Shown here: piece after piece, positions 23,298 through 29,748 of the stretch
How positions within the stretch are numbered: the stretch's first letter is position 1
Layout: each line of letters begins with the position of its first letter
Assembly (NCBI GenBank): GCA_022750435.1
Contig: JAKIVS010000006.1
Span: 1-36,731, forward strand
Direction: 5' to 3'
From: Thermoplasmata archaeon
Lineage (GTDB): Archaea; Thermoplasmatota; Thermoplasmata; Lutacidiplasmatales; UBA184
DNA: 36,731 nucleotides
The notes under the pieces: model-generated
The model's input: only the letters and a program-made list of their open reading frames with translations
Told to the model about the DNA's origin: nothing
The model's database searches: none
Position numbers and translations under genes: made by a program

Positions 23298-24221
23298 TCA
23301 GTCGTCGTCGGGCGGGCGACCGCGGGTCGCGAGCCGAACGGTCCCGAGACCCAACGCGACGGCGCCCACGGCGACCGCCAGCGCCGCGAACCAGGTCACG
23401 ACCGGGAACGCTCCCATCACGCTGAGGAGGCCCGGCGCGATCGGCGCCGCGACCGCGGCCCCCGCGCCGGCGACGGCGAACGGGAGGCGGCGCTCCCGGT
23501 AGGCGGCGATGGTGCCGACCGCCGCGACGACCGCGCCGAGCGCGAGGAGCGCGGAGGCGGACCAGAGGCTGGTCAGATACCCGGCGAGGTCGCCGAACGG
23601 CGTGAGGGCGACGTCGGTGACGTTCCCCGGCTCGCCGGGGGACATCTCGACATTGACGGGCGAGCCGATCCCGGCCGTGGAGTACAGTTGGGAGGCGAAC
23701 AGCTGGATGACGACCGGGGCGAACCCAGGGTCCGTGAAGTTGAGGGTCACCCCACCGGCCGGGACGTGCGGGAACGAGAACGTGCCGTCCGACGCGGTGG
23801 TGGTCGTGGCGGCGCCGGTTTCGCTCGTCAGGTTCACGGTGACCCCGGCAAGCGGGGTCGCGGCACCGAGGTCGTGCTCGACGACGCCCCGGACCTCGAA
23901 GCCGCCGGGCGAGAGGGAGTCGGCGCCCGCCCAGCCGAGGCCACCGGCGAGACCGGCCAGGACGACCGTCGCGGTCAGGAGCAGGGCGGTGAGCAGGCGG
24001 GCGACGCCGGGGCCCGGGACCTTCGGCGGGCCCGCGGGGGGATATAGGTGGGGATAGACTTCCCAGGAGAACAGGGGCGGCGGGTCCCGCGGCGCGACGA
24101 CCGGGACCGGCTGGGCGCAATGGGGGCAGGAGAACCACGCGGGCTCCGCGCTCGCCGGCGCGGGCGCGACCAGGAAGCGGGCGCACCGCGGGCAGCGGAT
24201 CGTCACGAGGACGCCGGACAC
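23298..24221 (-). CDS. Membrane protein with N-terminal zinc ribbon and carboxypeptidase-regulatory-like domain
   Basis: A 307-aa protein I do not recognise as a named family. From the chosen GTG it has a two-CxxC zinc ribbon (CPRC and CPHC, residues 10-35), a Pro-rich linker, a TM helix at about 72-95, and an Ig-like extracytoplasmic domain at about 100-185. The Ig-like domain resembles carboxypeptidase-regulatory or CNA-B folds (FEVRGVVEHD, GVTVNLTSETG, SDGTFSFPHVPAGGVTLNF). A Ser/Thr/Gly-rich segment follows, then three TM helices at about 210-300 and an Arg/Asp-rich end. The topology implies a cytoplasmic zinc ribbon and an outer Ig-like domain. GTG 24221 is preferred because a TATA box lies 29 bp upstream. 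The frame continues open upstream through a divergent gene, which I discount. Confidence 0.7.
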   Translation of the reverse strand: MSGVLVTIRCPRCARFLVAPAPASAEPAWFSCPHCAQPVPVVAPRDPPPLFSWEVYPHLYPPAGPPKVPGPGVARLLTALLLTATVVLAGLAGGLGWAGADSLSPGGFEVRGVVEHDLGAATPLAGVTVNLTSETGAATTTTASDGTFSFPHVPAGGVTLNFTDPGFAPVVIQLFASQLYSTAGIGSPVNVEMSPGEPGNVTDVALTPFGDLAGYLTSLWSASALLALGAVVAAVGTIAAYRERRLPFAVAGAGAAVAAPIAPGLLSVMGAFPVVTWFAALAVAVGAVALGLGTVRLATRGRPPDDD

Positions 24222-24246
24222 GTTCGACGCCGGAGTGGCCCGCCGC

Positions 24247-24254
24247 GTATATCG
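24247..24254. promoter_or_regulatory. Near-palindromic TATA box in a 33-bp divergent promoter
   Basis: GTATATCG on the plus strand reads CGATATAC on the minus strand. It is centred 29-30 bp before GTG 24221 of the minus-strand membrane protein gene, so it serves that gene well. It also touches the TTG proposed as the DUF99 start, and how DUF99 is transcribed is unclear. Confidence 0.5.
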
Positions 24255-24830
24255 TTGGGGCGGGCGCTCGCCAAGGCGCATCCCAGGGTCGTCGGCATCG
24301 ACGACGGGCCGTTCCGCCGTGGGAGCCGTCGGGCAACCCTCGCGTTCGTGGTCTGTTCGCTCCCCGACCGGGTGGACGGGATCTTCGCGACCGACGTCGC
24401 GGTGGACGGAACCGACGCCACGCGGCGGATCGCGGCGGCGATCCGGGGCTCCGGACATTGGGACGGGGTCCGCGCCGTGATCTTGGACGGCGTGACGGTC
24501 GCCGGATTCAACGTCGTTGACCTGGAGGGACTGGCGCGTACGCTCCGTCGACCCGTGGTTGCCGTGACCCGGCGACCTCCCGACCTGACGGCGGTCGACG
24601 CGGCGCTCCGGAAGTACTTCGCCCGCGACCGCGGCCGACGGTCCCGACTGGTCCATGCCCGGCCGCTGTTCCGAGTCTCGGTCGCCGGCGGGTCGCTCAT
24701 GGTGGCCGTGGCCGGCGCGACCCGGGCCGACGCCGCGGCCCTCGTCCGGCGCTCGATCCGGGAGGGCCGATGGCCCGAGCCGCTGCGCCTCGCGCACCTC
24801 GTGGCGAAGGCGGTCCCGACGAACGTTTAA
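24255..24830 (+). CDS. DUF99 (UPF0215) family protein
   Basis: A 191-aa protein with the DUF99 signature near its N-terminus (HPRVVGIDDGPFRRGSRRAT), then VVCSLPDRVDGIFATDVAVD, AVILDGVTVAGFNVVDLEGL, PVVAVTRRPPD, and a C-terminal PEPLRLAHLVAKAV. The acidic GIDDGPF motif resembles an endonuclease-V-like metal site; DUF99 has been grouped with RNase H-fold endonuclease V relatives, but no activity is established. The start is uncertain. There is no ATG or GTG in frame near the conserved region, and TTG 24255 is the only plausible codon. The next gene is tRNA-Arg, whose TATA box overlaps this gene's stop codon. Confidence 0.8.
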   Translation: MGRALAKAHPRVVGIDDGPFRRGSRRATLAFVVCSLPDRVDGIFATDVAVDGTDATRRIAAAIRGSGHWDGVRAVILDGVTVAGFNVVDLEGLARTLRRPVVAVTRRPPDLTAVDAALRKYFARDRGRRSRLVHARPLFRVSVAGGSLMVAVAGATRADAAALVRRSIREGRWPEPLRLAHLVAKAVPTNV

Positions 24831-24832
24831 AG
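24826..24832 (+). promoter_or_regulatory. TATA box of tRNA-Arg(UCU)
   Basis: TTTAAAG is centred 26 bp before the first base of the tRNA, the exact distance expected for archaeal transcription to start at G1. It overlaps the TAA stop of the DUF99 gene (24828-24830). Confidence 0.7.
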
Positions 24833-24854
24833 GCCGGGCGCCGATGGAAGGTCC

Positions 24855-24960
24855 GGGCCTGTAGCTTAGCTCGGACGAAGCACTGGCCTTCTAAGCCAGC
24901 AAACTCGGGTTCAAAGGCGCCGGCGGACCTGCGCCGACGCGGAGAGTCCCGACAGGCCCG
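24855..24960 (+). tRNA. tRNA-Arg (anticodon UCU) with a 31-nt intron in the T loop
   Basis: The 75-nt mature cloverleaf is complete. The acceptor stem GGGCCTG pairs with CAGGCCC (7 bp), the D stem GCTT with AAGC, and the anticodon stem CTGGC with GCCAG around loop CTTCTAA (UCU at 24890-24892). The variable loop is CAAAC. The T stem TCGGG pairs with CCCGA, and G73 is the discriminator. CCA is not encoded. The T loop is interrupted after TTCAAA (positions 54-59) and resumes with T60 at 24947. There is no intron at the common 37/38 site. The TATA box 26 bp upstream supports an active gene that reads AGA codons. Confidence 0.9.
24916..24946 (+). other. tRNA-Arg intron, bulge-helix-bulge type, between positions 59 and 60
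   Basis: 31 nt. Folding by eye gives bulge AAG (cut after the second base), an intron stem GCGCCGGCG/CGCCGACGC with one C.A mismatch and a 6-nt loop, a central 4-nt helix TTCA/GGAG (three pairs if G.U counts, plus A.G), and bulge AGT (cut after the second base). The flanking outer helix is the T stem GGG/CCC. Removal leaves the T loop TTCAAAT. This is the substrate layout of the archaeal tRNA splicing endonuclease. Confidence 0.82.
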
Positions 24961-24981
24961 CCTTCTCCCCTGTACATCGGG

Positions 24982-26211
24982 TCACGTCCCGTACCCGATC
25001 GACCGGACGCCGGGGAGCGCAAGCAGCGCGAGACCGTTGATGAACATCCCAATCGCGGCGATGTCGTAGACGAACAGGATCCCGTGGCCGGCGGCGAGGA
25101 CCCCTCCGACGAGGAGGCCGGCGGGGATCGCCACGAACGACCCGACCGAGTCGATGCTGAGCACCCGCGCGAGGATCTCGTTCGGGACGATCGCCTGCAT
25201 CGTCGCGAAGAACACGGTGTTGATCAGCCCGATCGCCACGCCCATTCCAGCCGCCCCGACAATCGAGAGGGGGAGAACCCGGGTCACGGCGAGGAGCGCG
25301 ATCGCTCCGGACTGGCCGACGACGCTCGCCCCCATCAGGAGCCCCGCGAACCGGCGTGCCCGCAGCCTCGGCACGGCCAACGCCCCGAGGACCGCGCCCC
25401 CGGCCATGGCGGCGACGAGGTACCCGTACGCCGCCGGATTCGCGCCGTACACCGTCGCGCCGTAGACGACGAAGAAGCCGGCGACCATGCTGAACAGGAA
25501 GTTGCCGGGGAGGAAGCCGAGCGTCACCTGCAGGATCGGTCGATGGTCCCGCATGTACTGGATCCCCTCGCCGAGGTCCTGACGGAACGACCGCTTCGCG
25601 CCGGGGGTCGCCGGCCGCGGGCGGCCATACTCCGCAGCGATCTGGAAGAGGAAGACGGCCGAGAGCGCGAACGTCGCCGCGTTCACGGCGAGCCCGTCGA
25701 CGGCCCCGAAGAACACGATGACGACGCCGCCCGCGCCGGCGCCGACGGTGTAGCCGGTCTGCGTCAACGCGGAGAGGATCCCGTTCGCTTTTTCCAAGCC
25801 CTCGACCGGCACGATGCGCGGGAGGATCGCCTGGCTCGCCGGGGTGAAGACGGCCGAGAAGCTGAAGACGAGCGTCATCGCGGCGAGGATCAGAAGGAGC
25901 GAGAATCCGGTGAGGGCGAGGGCGATGGCGAGGACCGCCATCACGGTCATCCGCACCACGTCGGAGGTGATCATGATCCGGCGCCGGTCGTACCGGTCGG
26001 CGAGGACACCGGCGAACAGTCCGAGGACGATCCCGGGAACGATGCCCGTCAGCCCCACGTAGGCGACGTCGAGCGTGCTGCCGGTGTAGTGGTAGACGAG
26101 CCAGTTGACCGCCACACTGGAGACCGCGCCGCCGACGGCGGAGGAGAGGGAGGAGCCGAGGAGCGCGCGGAAGCCGACCGCCCCCGTGGGCGAGGGGTTC
26201 GGGGCCGCCAT
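24982..26211 (-). CDS. MFS transporter (drug/siderophore-efflux type, MFS_3-like)
   Basis: A 409-aa protein with about 12 hydrophobic helices. The MFS loop motif between TM2 and TM3 is present as GVLADRYDRRRIM. The TM4-5 region (VFTPASQAILPRIVPVEGLE) and the mid-protein cytoplasmic loop (DLGEGIQYMRDHRPILQVTL) are typical of the EntS/MFS_3 group of exporters. The substrate is unknown. ATG 26211 lies 6 nt after the stop of the upstream zinc-ribbon gene, so it is likely the last gene of the operon that starts with the mevalonate genes. It ends 21 nt from the 3' end of tRNA-Arg on the other strand. Confidence 0.9.
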   Translation of the reverse strand: MAAPNPSPTGAVGFRALLGSSLSSAVGGAVSSVAVNWLVYHYTGSTLDVAYVGLTGIVPGIVLGLFAGVLADRYDRRRIMITSDVVRMTVMAVLAIALALTGFSLLLILAAMTLVFSFSAVFTPASQAILPRIVPVEGLEKANGILSALTQTGYTVGAGAGGVVIVFFGAVDGLAVNAATFALSAVFLFQIAAEYGRPRPATPGAKRSFRQDLGEGIQYMRDHRPILQVTLGFLPGNFLFSMVAGFFVVYGATVYGANPAAYGYLVAAMAGGAVLGALAVPRLRARRFAGLLMGASVVGQSGAIALLAVTRVLPLSIVGAAGMGVAIGLINTVFFATMQAIVPNEILARVLSIDSVGSFVAIPAGLLVGGVLAAGHGILFVYDIAAIGMFINGLALLALPGVRSIGYGT

Positions 26212-26217
26212 CCCGGC

Positions 26218-27267
26218 CTACGTCGAGCCCGGATCCGCGGCGACTTCGGCCTCGCACCGGGCGCAGAGGAGGCCGCGGTGCCCCGATGGCAACGAGTCCC
26301 CGCACAGCGGACAGGTCGCGCGGGAATCGGCCGCCGAGATCAGCTCGATCACACTGGTCCGCAGCTGCGGGTTCTCCATCGCCGGAAGATTCTCGGCGGC
26401 CTCGGACCGTTCCCCCTCGGGGAGGAACGTCTCGAGGCGCGGACGGAACAACCCGGTCCGCCGGTCGAACGAGGCGAGGCGCCGGGCCGCGAGGCCGTGC
26501 AGCGTCGTCTGGACGAGCTCGCGGGCGCCCCCGAAGACGGGGGCGAGCTCGACCGCGGAGGTCCCGTGGGTCTCGGTGACGACCTCGAGGACGCGCGAGG
26601 AGACTACGGGCAATCCGCCCCGGGCGATGTACGAGTCGACCCCGTAGGAGACGCGCGGCGGACGACGGACGCGCCTGCTCAGGGGGAACCGACCGGCCCG
26701 GATGTCGCGGAGCAAGCGGTCCTCGAGCACGTCGAGCTCGTAGCGGATTCGCTCCTCCGAGAAGTACAGCAGGAGTACGATCGAGAACGGCGCGACGCCG
26801 GTCTGCCGGGCGTACTCCACGGCCCGCTGCGGCGTCGCCAACGCGCGCGTCGCGGCCCGCAGGGCCTTCGGCGCACGTCCCTCCACCGGCGGCGCGTAGT
26901 GTTCGCGGAGCAGAACGCGGACGATGCCGCGCGTCGCGTGCGCGCCGTCGAGGTCGTAGACGTCGGCCGACCCGTCGGACGCGAAGACCATGCGCGAAAA
27001 CGGACGCAGGAACTCCCAGGCCGGCCCGGCCGGGGGCGGGTCGATCAGCTGGAGCGTCGCCTTCCCAAAATCGAAGCGCGGGTCACCGATGGCCGCGAAC
27101 AGTCCCTTCGGCTCGCCGCCCTCCTGGAGGAACTGGAACTTCGCGATCGGCTCGACCCGTCGCGGGAGGTATTCCTGGTAGGCCGCGGTCAGCGCCGCGG
27201 CGTCGAGCCGCGCACCGAGGGCGTTCCGGGCGAACGATTCGAGCTCAGGTAGCGTCGCCGGTGCCAC
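26218..27267 (-). CDS. Unrecognised protein with C-terminal zinc ribbon
   Basis: A 349-aa soluble protein that I cannot assign. Residues 1-180 are a mixed alpha/beta region (PELESFARNALGARLDAAAL, RRVEPIAKFQFLQEGGEPKG, FDFGKATLQLIDPPPAG). It is followed by a helical, Arg-rich region, a likely winged-helix-type segment (SSRVLEVVTETHGTSAVELA, LVQTTLHGLAARRLASFDRR) and a final zinc ribbon with CPLCG and CARCE. The combination suggests nucleic-acid or protein binding, but that is inference. GTG 27267 is the chosen start; it overlaps the glycosyltransferase gene by 23 bp, with a GGAG about 10 nt upstream. Located between a glycosyltransferase and an MFS exporter in one apparent operon. Confidence 0.65.
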   Translation of the reverse strand: MAPATLPELESFARNALGARLDAAALTAAYQEYLPRRVEPIAKFQFLQEGGEPKGLFAAIGDPRFDFGKATLQLIDPPPAGPAWEFLRPFSRMVFASDGSADVYDLDGAHATRGIVRVLLREHYAPPVEGRAPKALRAATRALATPQRAVEYARQTGVAPFSIVLLLYFSEERIRYELDVLEDRLLRDIRAGRFPLSRRVRRPPRVSYGVDSYIARGGLPVVSSRVLEVVTETHGTSAVELAPVFGGARELVQTTLHGLAARRLASFDRRTGLFRPRLETFLPEGERSEAAENLPAMENPQLRTSVIELISAADSRATCPLCGDSLPSGHRGLLCARCEAEVAADPGST

Positions 27268-28459
27268 GGTGGCGCCTCTCCGAGAGAAGCAGCTCGTAGA
27301 GGGAGATAAACCGGCGGGCGGTGGCGTCGATGGACGCAGAGGACACGACCCAGGCGCGGGCCGCCGCCGCGAGGCGACGTCGCTCGGCCCCGTCGTCGAG
27401 AAGTCCGGAGATCGCCTGCGCGAGGGCCCCTTCGCGGAGAACCGGCACGAGGCGACCGGTCTCGCCGTCGCGCACGATCGCGCTCGGGCCCCCCACGTCG
27501 GAGACGACCGGCGCCGCACCGCAGGCCATCGCCTCGAGGAGGGCGACCGAGCTCGTGTCCGACGTCGACGGGAGCACGAACAGGTCGCTCTGCGCGAGCA
27601 GGGCCGCCTTTTCCTCTTCCGCCACCGGGCCGACGTACCGGACGTGCCGGGTGAGGCGCGGGTCCTCGGCGATCCGCGTCCGCACCGCCGCCTCTTCCGG
27701 TCCGACGCCGCCGATGATGGCGGAGACGTCGGTACGGTCGGCGAGCGCCGCCACGGCGTCGAGGAACCGGTGCACCCCCTTGTCCTGCGTCAGTCGTCCG
27801 AGATACGTTGCGAGCGGGGCGTCGGGGAGCCCGCACCGCGCCCGCCAATCCGGCCGGGTGATCCCCGGCCGGAAGCGGTCGACCTCGATGCCGTTCGGCA
27901 CCACCTCGACCGGCCGGTCGAATGGCTTGCGCGAACTCCGCACGAGCGCATCGCGGGCGGGAATCGTCGGGGCCGTGACCACGTCGCACCGGGTGTACGT
28001 CCCGAGCGTGTACCACCAGGCGGCGCGGAAGAACATCCGGACCGGCAGCGTCGTCGGGAAGGAGTGACGCATCTCCCACACGTTCGTGTGGAAGGTGCCG
28101 ACGAGCGGCTTGTGCCACCGGCGGGCCGAGAGGAACGCCGCGCTCCCCATGATGCCGGGGGTGTGGAGGTGGATGACGTCGACGTCCTCCGCGATCCGCT
28201 CGCCGCGGAGCGCGGGGAACGGCCAGAGGGCCCAGCGGTACTCCTGGTACAGGGGAACGGGGAGAGATCGGACCCTCAGGACGGGAACTCCATCGACGAC
28301 GGCGTGCTCCGGACCGGCGCCCACGACCGGGTTCGGCGCGTACACCCGGACATGGTGCCCGAGCCGAGTGAGCGCCCCGGCTAGCGCGCTCACCTCGTGC
28401 GCGACGCCGTCGCGCGTCGGCAGGTAGCTTTCGGTGAAGAACGCGACGTCGAGCCCCGT
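27245..28459 (-). CDS. GT4-family glycosyltransferase with no canonical start codon
   Basis: About 404 aa, GT-B fold. The N-terminal domain starts LDVAFFTESYLPTRDGVAHE and contains VIHLHTPGIMGSAAF and VGTFHTNVWEMRH. The linker carries VVPNGIEVDRFRPG, and the C-terminal domain ATYLGRLTQDKG, PSTSDTSSVALLEAMACG (a D-x7-E version of the usual E-x7-E sugar-nucleotide motif) and VVSDVGGPSAIVRDGETGR. It probably transfers a sugar from a nucleotide donor to a lipid or glycan. Homology begins at CTC 28453, and no in-frame ATG, GTG or TTG is close. A GGAGGGAGG ribosome binding site lies just upstream, 7 nt before ACG 28459, which I list as the provisional start. The gene begins 17 nt after the DUF835 stop. 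Confidence 0.85.
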   Translation of the reverse strand, partial: TGLDVAFFTESYLPTRDGVAHEVSALAGALTRLGHHVRVYAPNPVVGAGPEHAVVDGVPVLRVRSLPVPLYQEYRWALWPFPALRGERIAEDVDVIHLHTPGIMGSAAFLSARRWHKPLVGTFHTNVWEMRHSFPTTLPVRMFFRAAWWYTLGTYTRCDVVTAPTIPARDALVRSSRKPFDRPVEVVPNGIEVDRFRPGITRPDWRARCGLPDAPLATYLGRLTQDKGVHRFLDAVAALADRTDVSAIIGGVGPEEAAVRTRIAEDPRLTRHVRYVGPVAEEEKAALLAQSDLFVLPSTSDTSSVALLEAMACGAAPVVSDVGGPSAIVRDGETGRLVPVLREGALAQAISGLLDDGAERRRLAAAARAWVVSSASIDATARRFISLYELLLSERRHRGTGDAT

Positions 28460-28476
28460 GCGCCTCCCTCCGTATC

Positions 28477-29247
28477 CTACTGGGAGATCCGGAAGAGGCG
28501 TTCCATCCGGGACAGGTCCCGCGGTTCGACCGTGTGGGGCGAGAGCGAGGCGACGAGCGCGGAGCCGTTCCGGACCCCTTCCGTCGTCGCCCAGCCGAGG
28601 AAGCGGATGGTGACCTCGAGGCTGTACTCCGTTGCCAGGAACTCGATCGCGTCGAGGTAGACGAGCACCGGCCCGGCCTGGTCGGCCTCCCGGATCCGGC
28701 CGGCGAGGCCGCTCGGGTCGAGTCCGGGCGATCCCTCGCTCCCGTCGGACCGTGCCGCACCGGGCCGAACCCACTCGACCCGGTCGGCGGGGACGCTCAT
28801 CAACGTCGGAGGATGCTGGGAGATCAGCAGGACGCGCCGGAACGCGGTCGCGCTCCGCTCGACGATCTCAAGGGCGCGGCGGGGCCGGTCCTCCTTGAGG
28901 AGGTAGGTCTCGCCGGGCGCCACGGCCGGGGTCGGGAGCGAGTTCTTCGGGGGAGTCCACGCCGGGGTGGTCGGCGGTCGCAGCAGGCTGGCCCACGGGG
29001 CGCGTCGCGGGGGAGCGAGCAGGCCCTTCCGCTTCACCTCCACGTCGTCGGGGATCCGGGCGAGCCGGCTCTCGATCAGCATGCGCAACTCCTGCGGGGA
29101 CGCTCCGCGGCCCGCGTGCGCCCTCAGTTCGCGAAGCGCCTCCCGGAGTCCGTCGCCGTACCCCTTCGCATATCCCTCGATGTACTCGTCGTCCCCGAGG
29201 GGCGGGGGCGAGCGGAGGAGCCGCCGGTCGGCGTCTCCGTCGCTCAC
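28477..29247 (-). CDS. DUF835 domain protein
   Basis: A 256-aa cytoplasmic protein. An N-terminal third with a charged helix (DDEYIEGYAKGYGDGLREAL) and a Pro-rich linker is followed from about residue 125 by a DUF835 domain. That domain shows TYLLKEDRPRRALEIVERSA, RRVLLISQHPP, a degenerate Asp/Gly-rich middle, then VLVYLDAIEFLATEYSLEVT and ALVASLSPHTVEPRDLSRME. DUF835 resembles the KaiC/RecA-like fold without a P-loop and is frequent in Thermoplasmata-related archaea; its role is unknown. GTG 29247 is the chosen start because it overlaps the upstream stop as GTGA. Upstream residues in the same frame have no similarity. Confidence 0.75.
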   Translation of the reverse strand: MSDGDADRRLLRSPPPLGDDEYIEGYAKGYGDGLREALRELRAHAGRGASPQELRMLIESRLARIPDDVEVKRKGLLAPPRRAPWASLLRPPTTPAWTPPKNSLPTPAVAPGETYLLKEDRPRRALEIVERSATAFRRVLLISQHPPTLMSVPADRVEWVRPGAARSDGSEGSPGLDPSGLAGRIREADQAGPVLVYLDAIEFLATEYSLEVTIRFLGWATTEGVRNGSALVASLSPHTVEPRDLSRMERLFRISQ

Positions 29248-29738
29248 GGTCCCGAGGTCGCCGCGACCGGCGCGCCGGCGGCGGACGGGACCCGCTCGGA
29301 GCGGCCAGGGCGCTTCGGCGGCCGGTGGCGTTCGTCCATCGGGGCGAACTTGTAGCCGTAGTGGATGACGCCCGCGGCTCCTTCCTCGCGGAGCTTGCGG
29401 AACGTCGCGCGGACCCTCAGGCCGATCGAGACCTCGCTCGGGTCGATGTCGACGACGGAGCCCGTCAGCTGGGGACCCTCCACGGTCCGGACGATCGCGA
29501 GGGCGTACGGGACCTGCATCTCGAACCCCTCCGCCGCGTCGTGCACGATGGTGAAGGTGACGACCTCGCCCTCGCCCGAGAGCTGGTACGGCTCCATCCG
29601 ACCGATCGACTGGCGGTGCTTCGCGCAGACCGGGCAGACGCCCCGCGGTGGAAAGTAGACGGTCTCGCACGTCGGGCACCGGCATCCGCCGAGGTTGTAC
29701 CGTCGGGGCGTCTCCCTCCAGAACCGTGCCACCGACAT
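29244..29738 (-). CDS. DUF35 zinc-ribbon/OB-fold protein (acyl-CoA-associated)
   Basis: A 164-aa protein with a rubredoxin-like zinc ribbon (CPTC and CPVC at about residues 21-37) followed by an OB-fold (GEGEVVTFTIVHDAAEG, YALAIVRTVEGPQLTGSVVD). In archaea this protein bridges thiolase and HMG-CoA synthase into one complex that channels acetoacetyl-CoA, and here the three genes are adjacent. A Pro/Ala-rich tail of about 35 residues follows the OB-fold. It has a GGGAGGA ribosome binding site and begins 10 nt after the thiolase stop. Confidence 0.92.
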   Translation of the reverse strand: MSVARFWRETPRRYNLGGCRCPTCETVYFPPRGVCPVCAKHRQSIGRMEPYQLSGEGEVVTFTIVHDAAEGFEMQVPYALAIVRTVEGPQLTGSVVDIDPSEVSIGLRVRATFRKLREEGAAGVIHYGYKFAPMDERHRPPKRPGRSERVPSAAGAPVAATSGP

Positions 29739-29748
29739 CGTTCCTCCC

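Noticed and set aside
24916-24946. Insertion making tRNA-Arg a pseudogene
   Set aside because: All stems pair perfectly, the promoter is intact, the insertion forms a splicing-type motif, and an unrelated tRNA in the window has the same arrangement.
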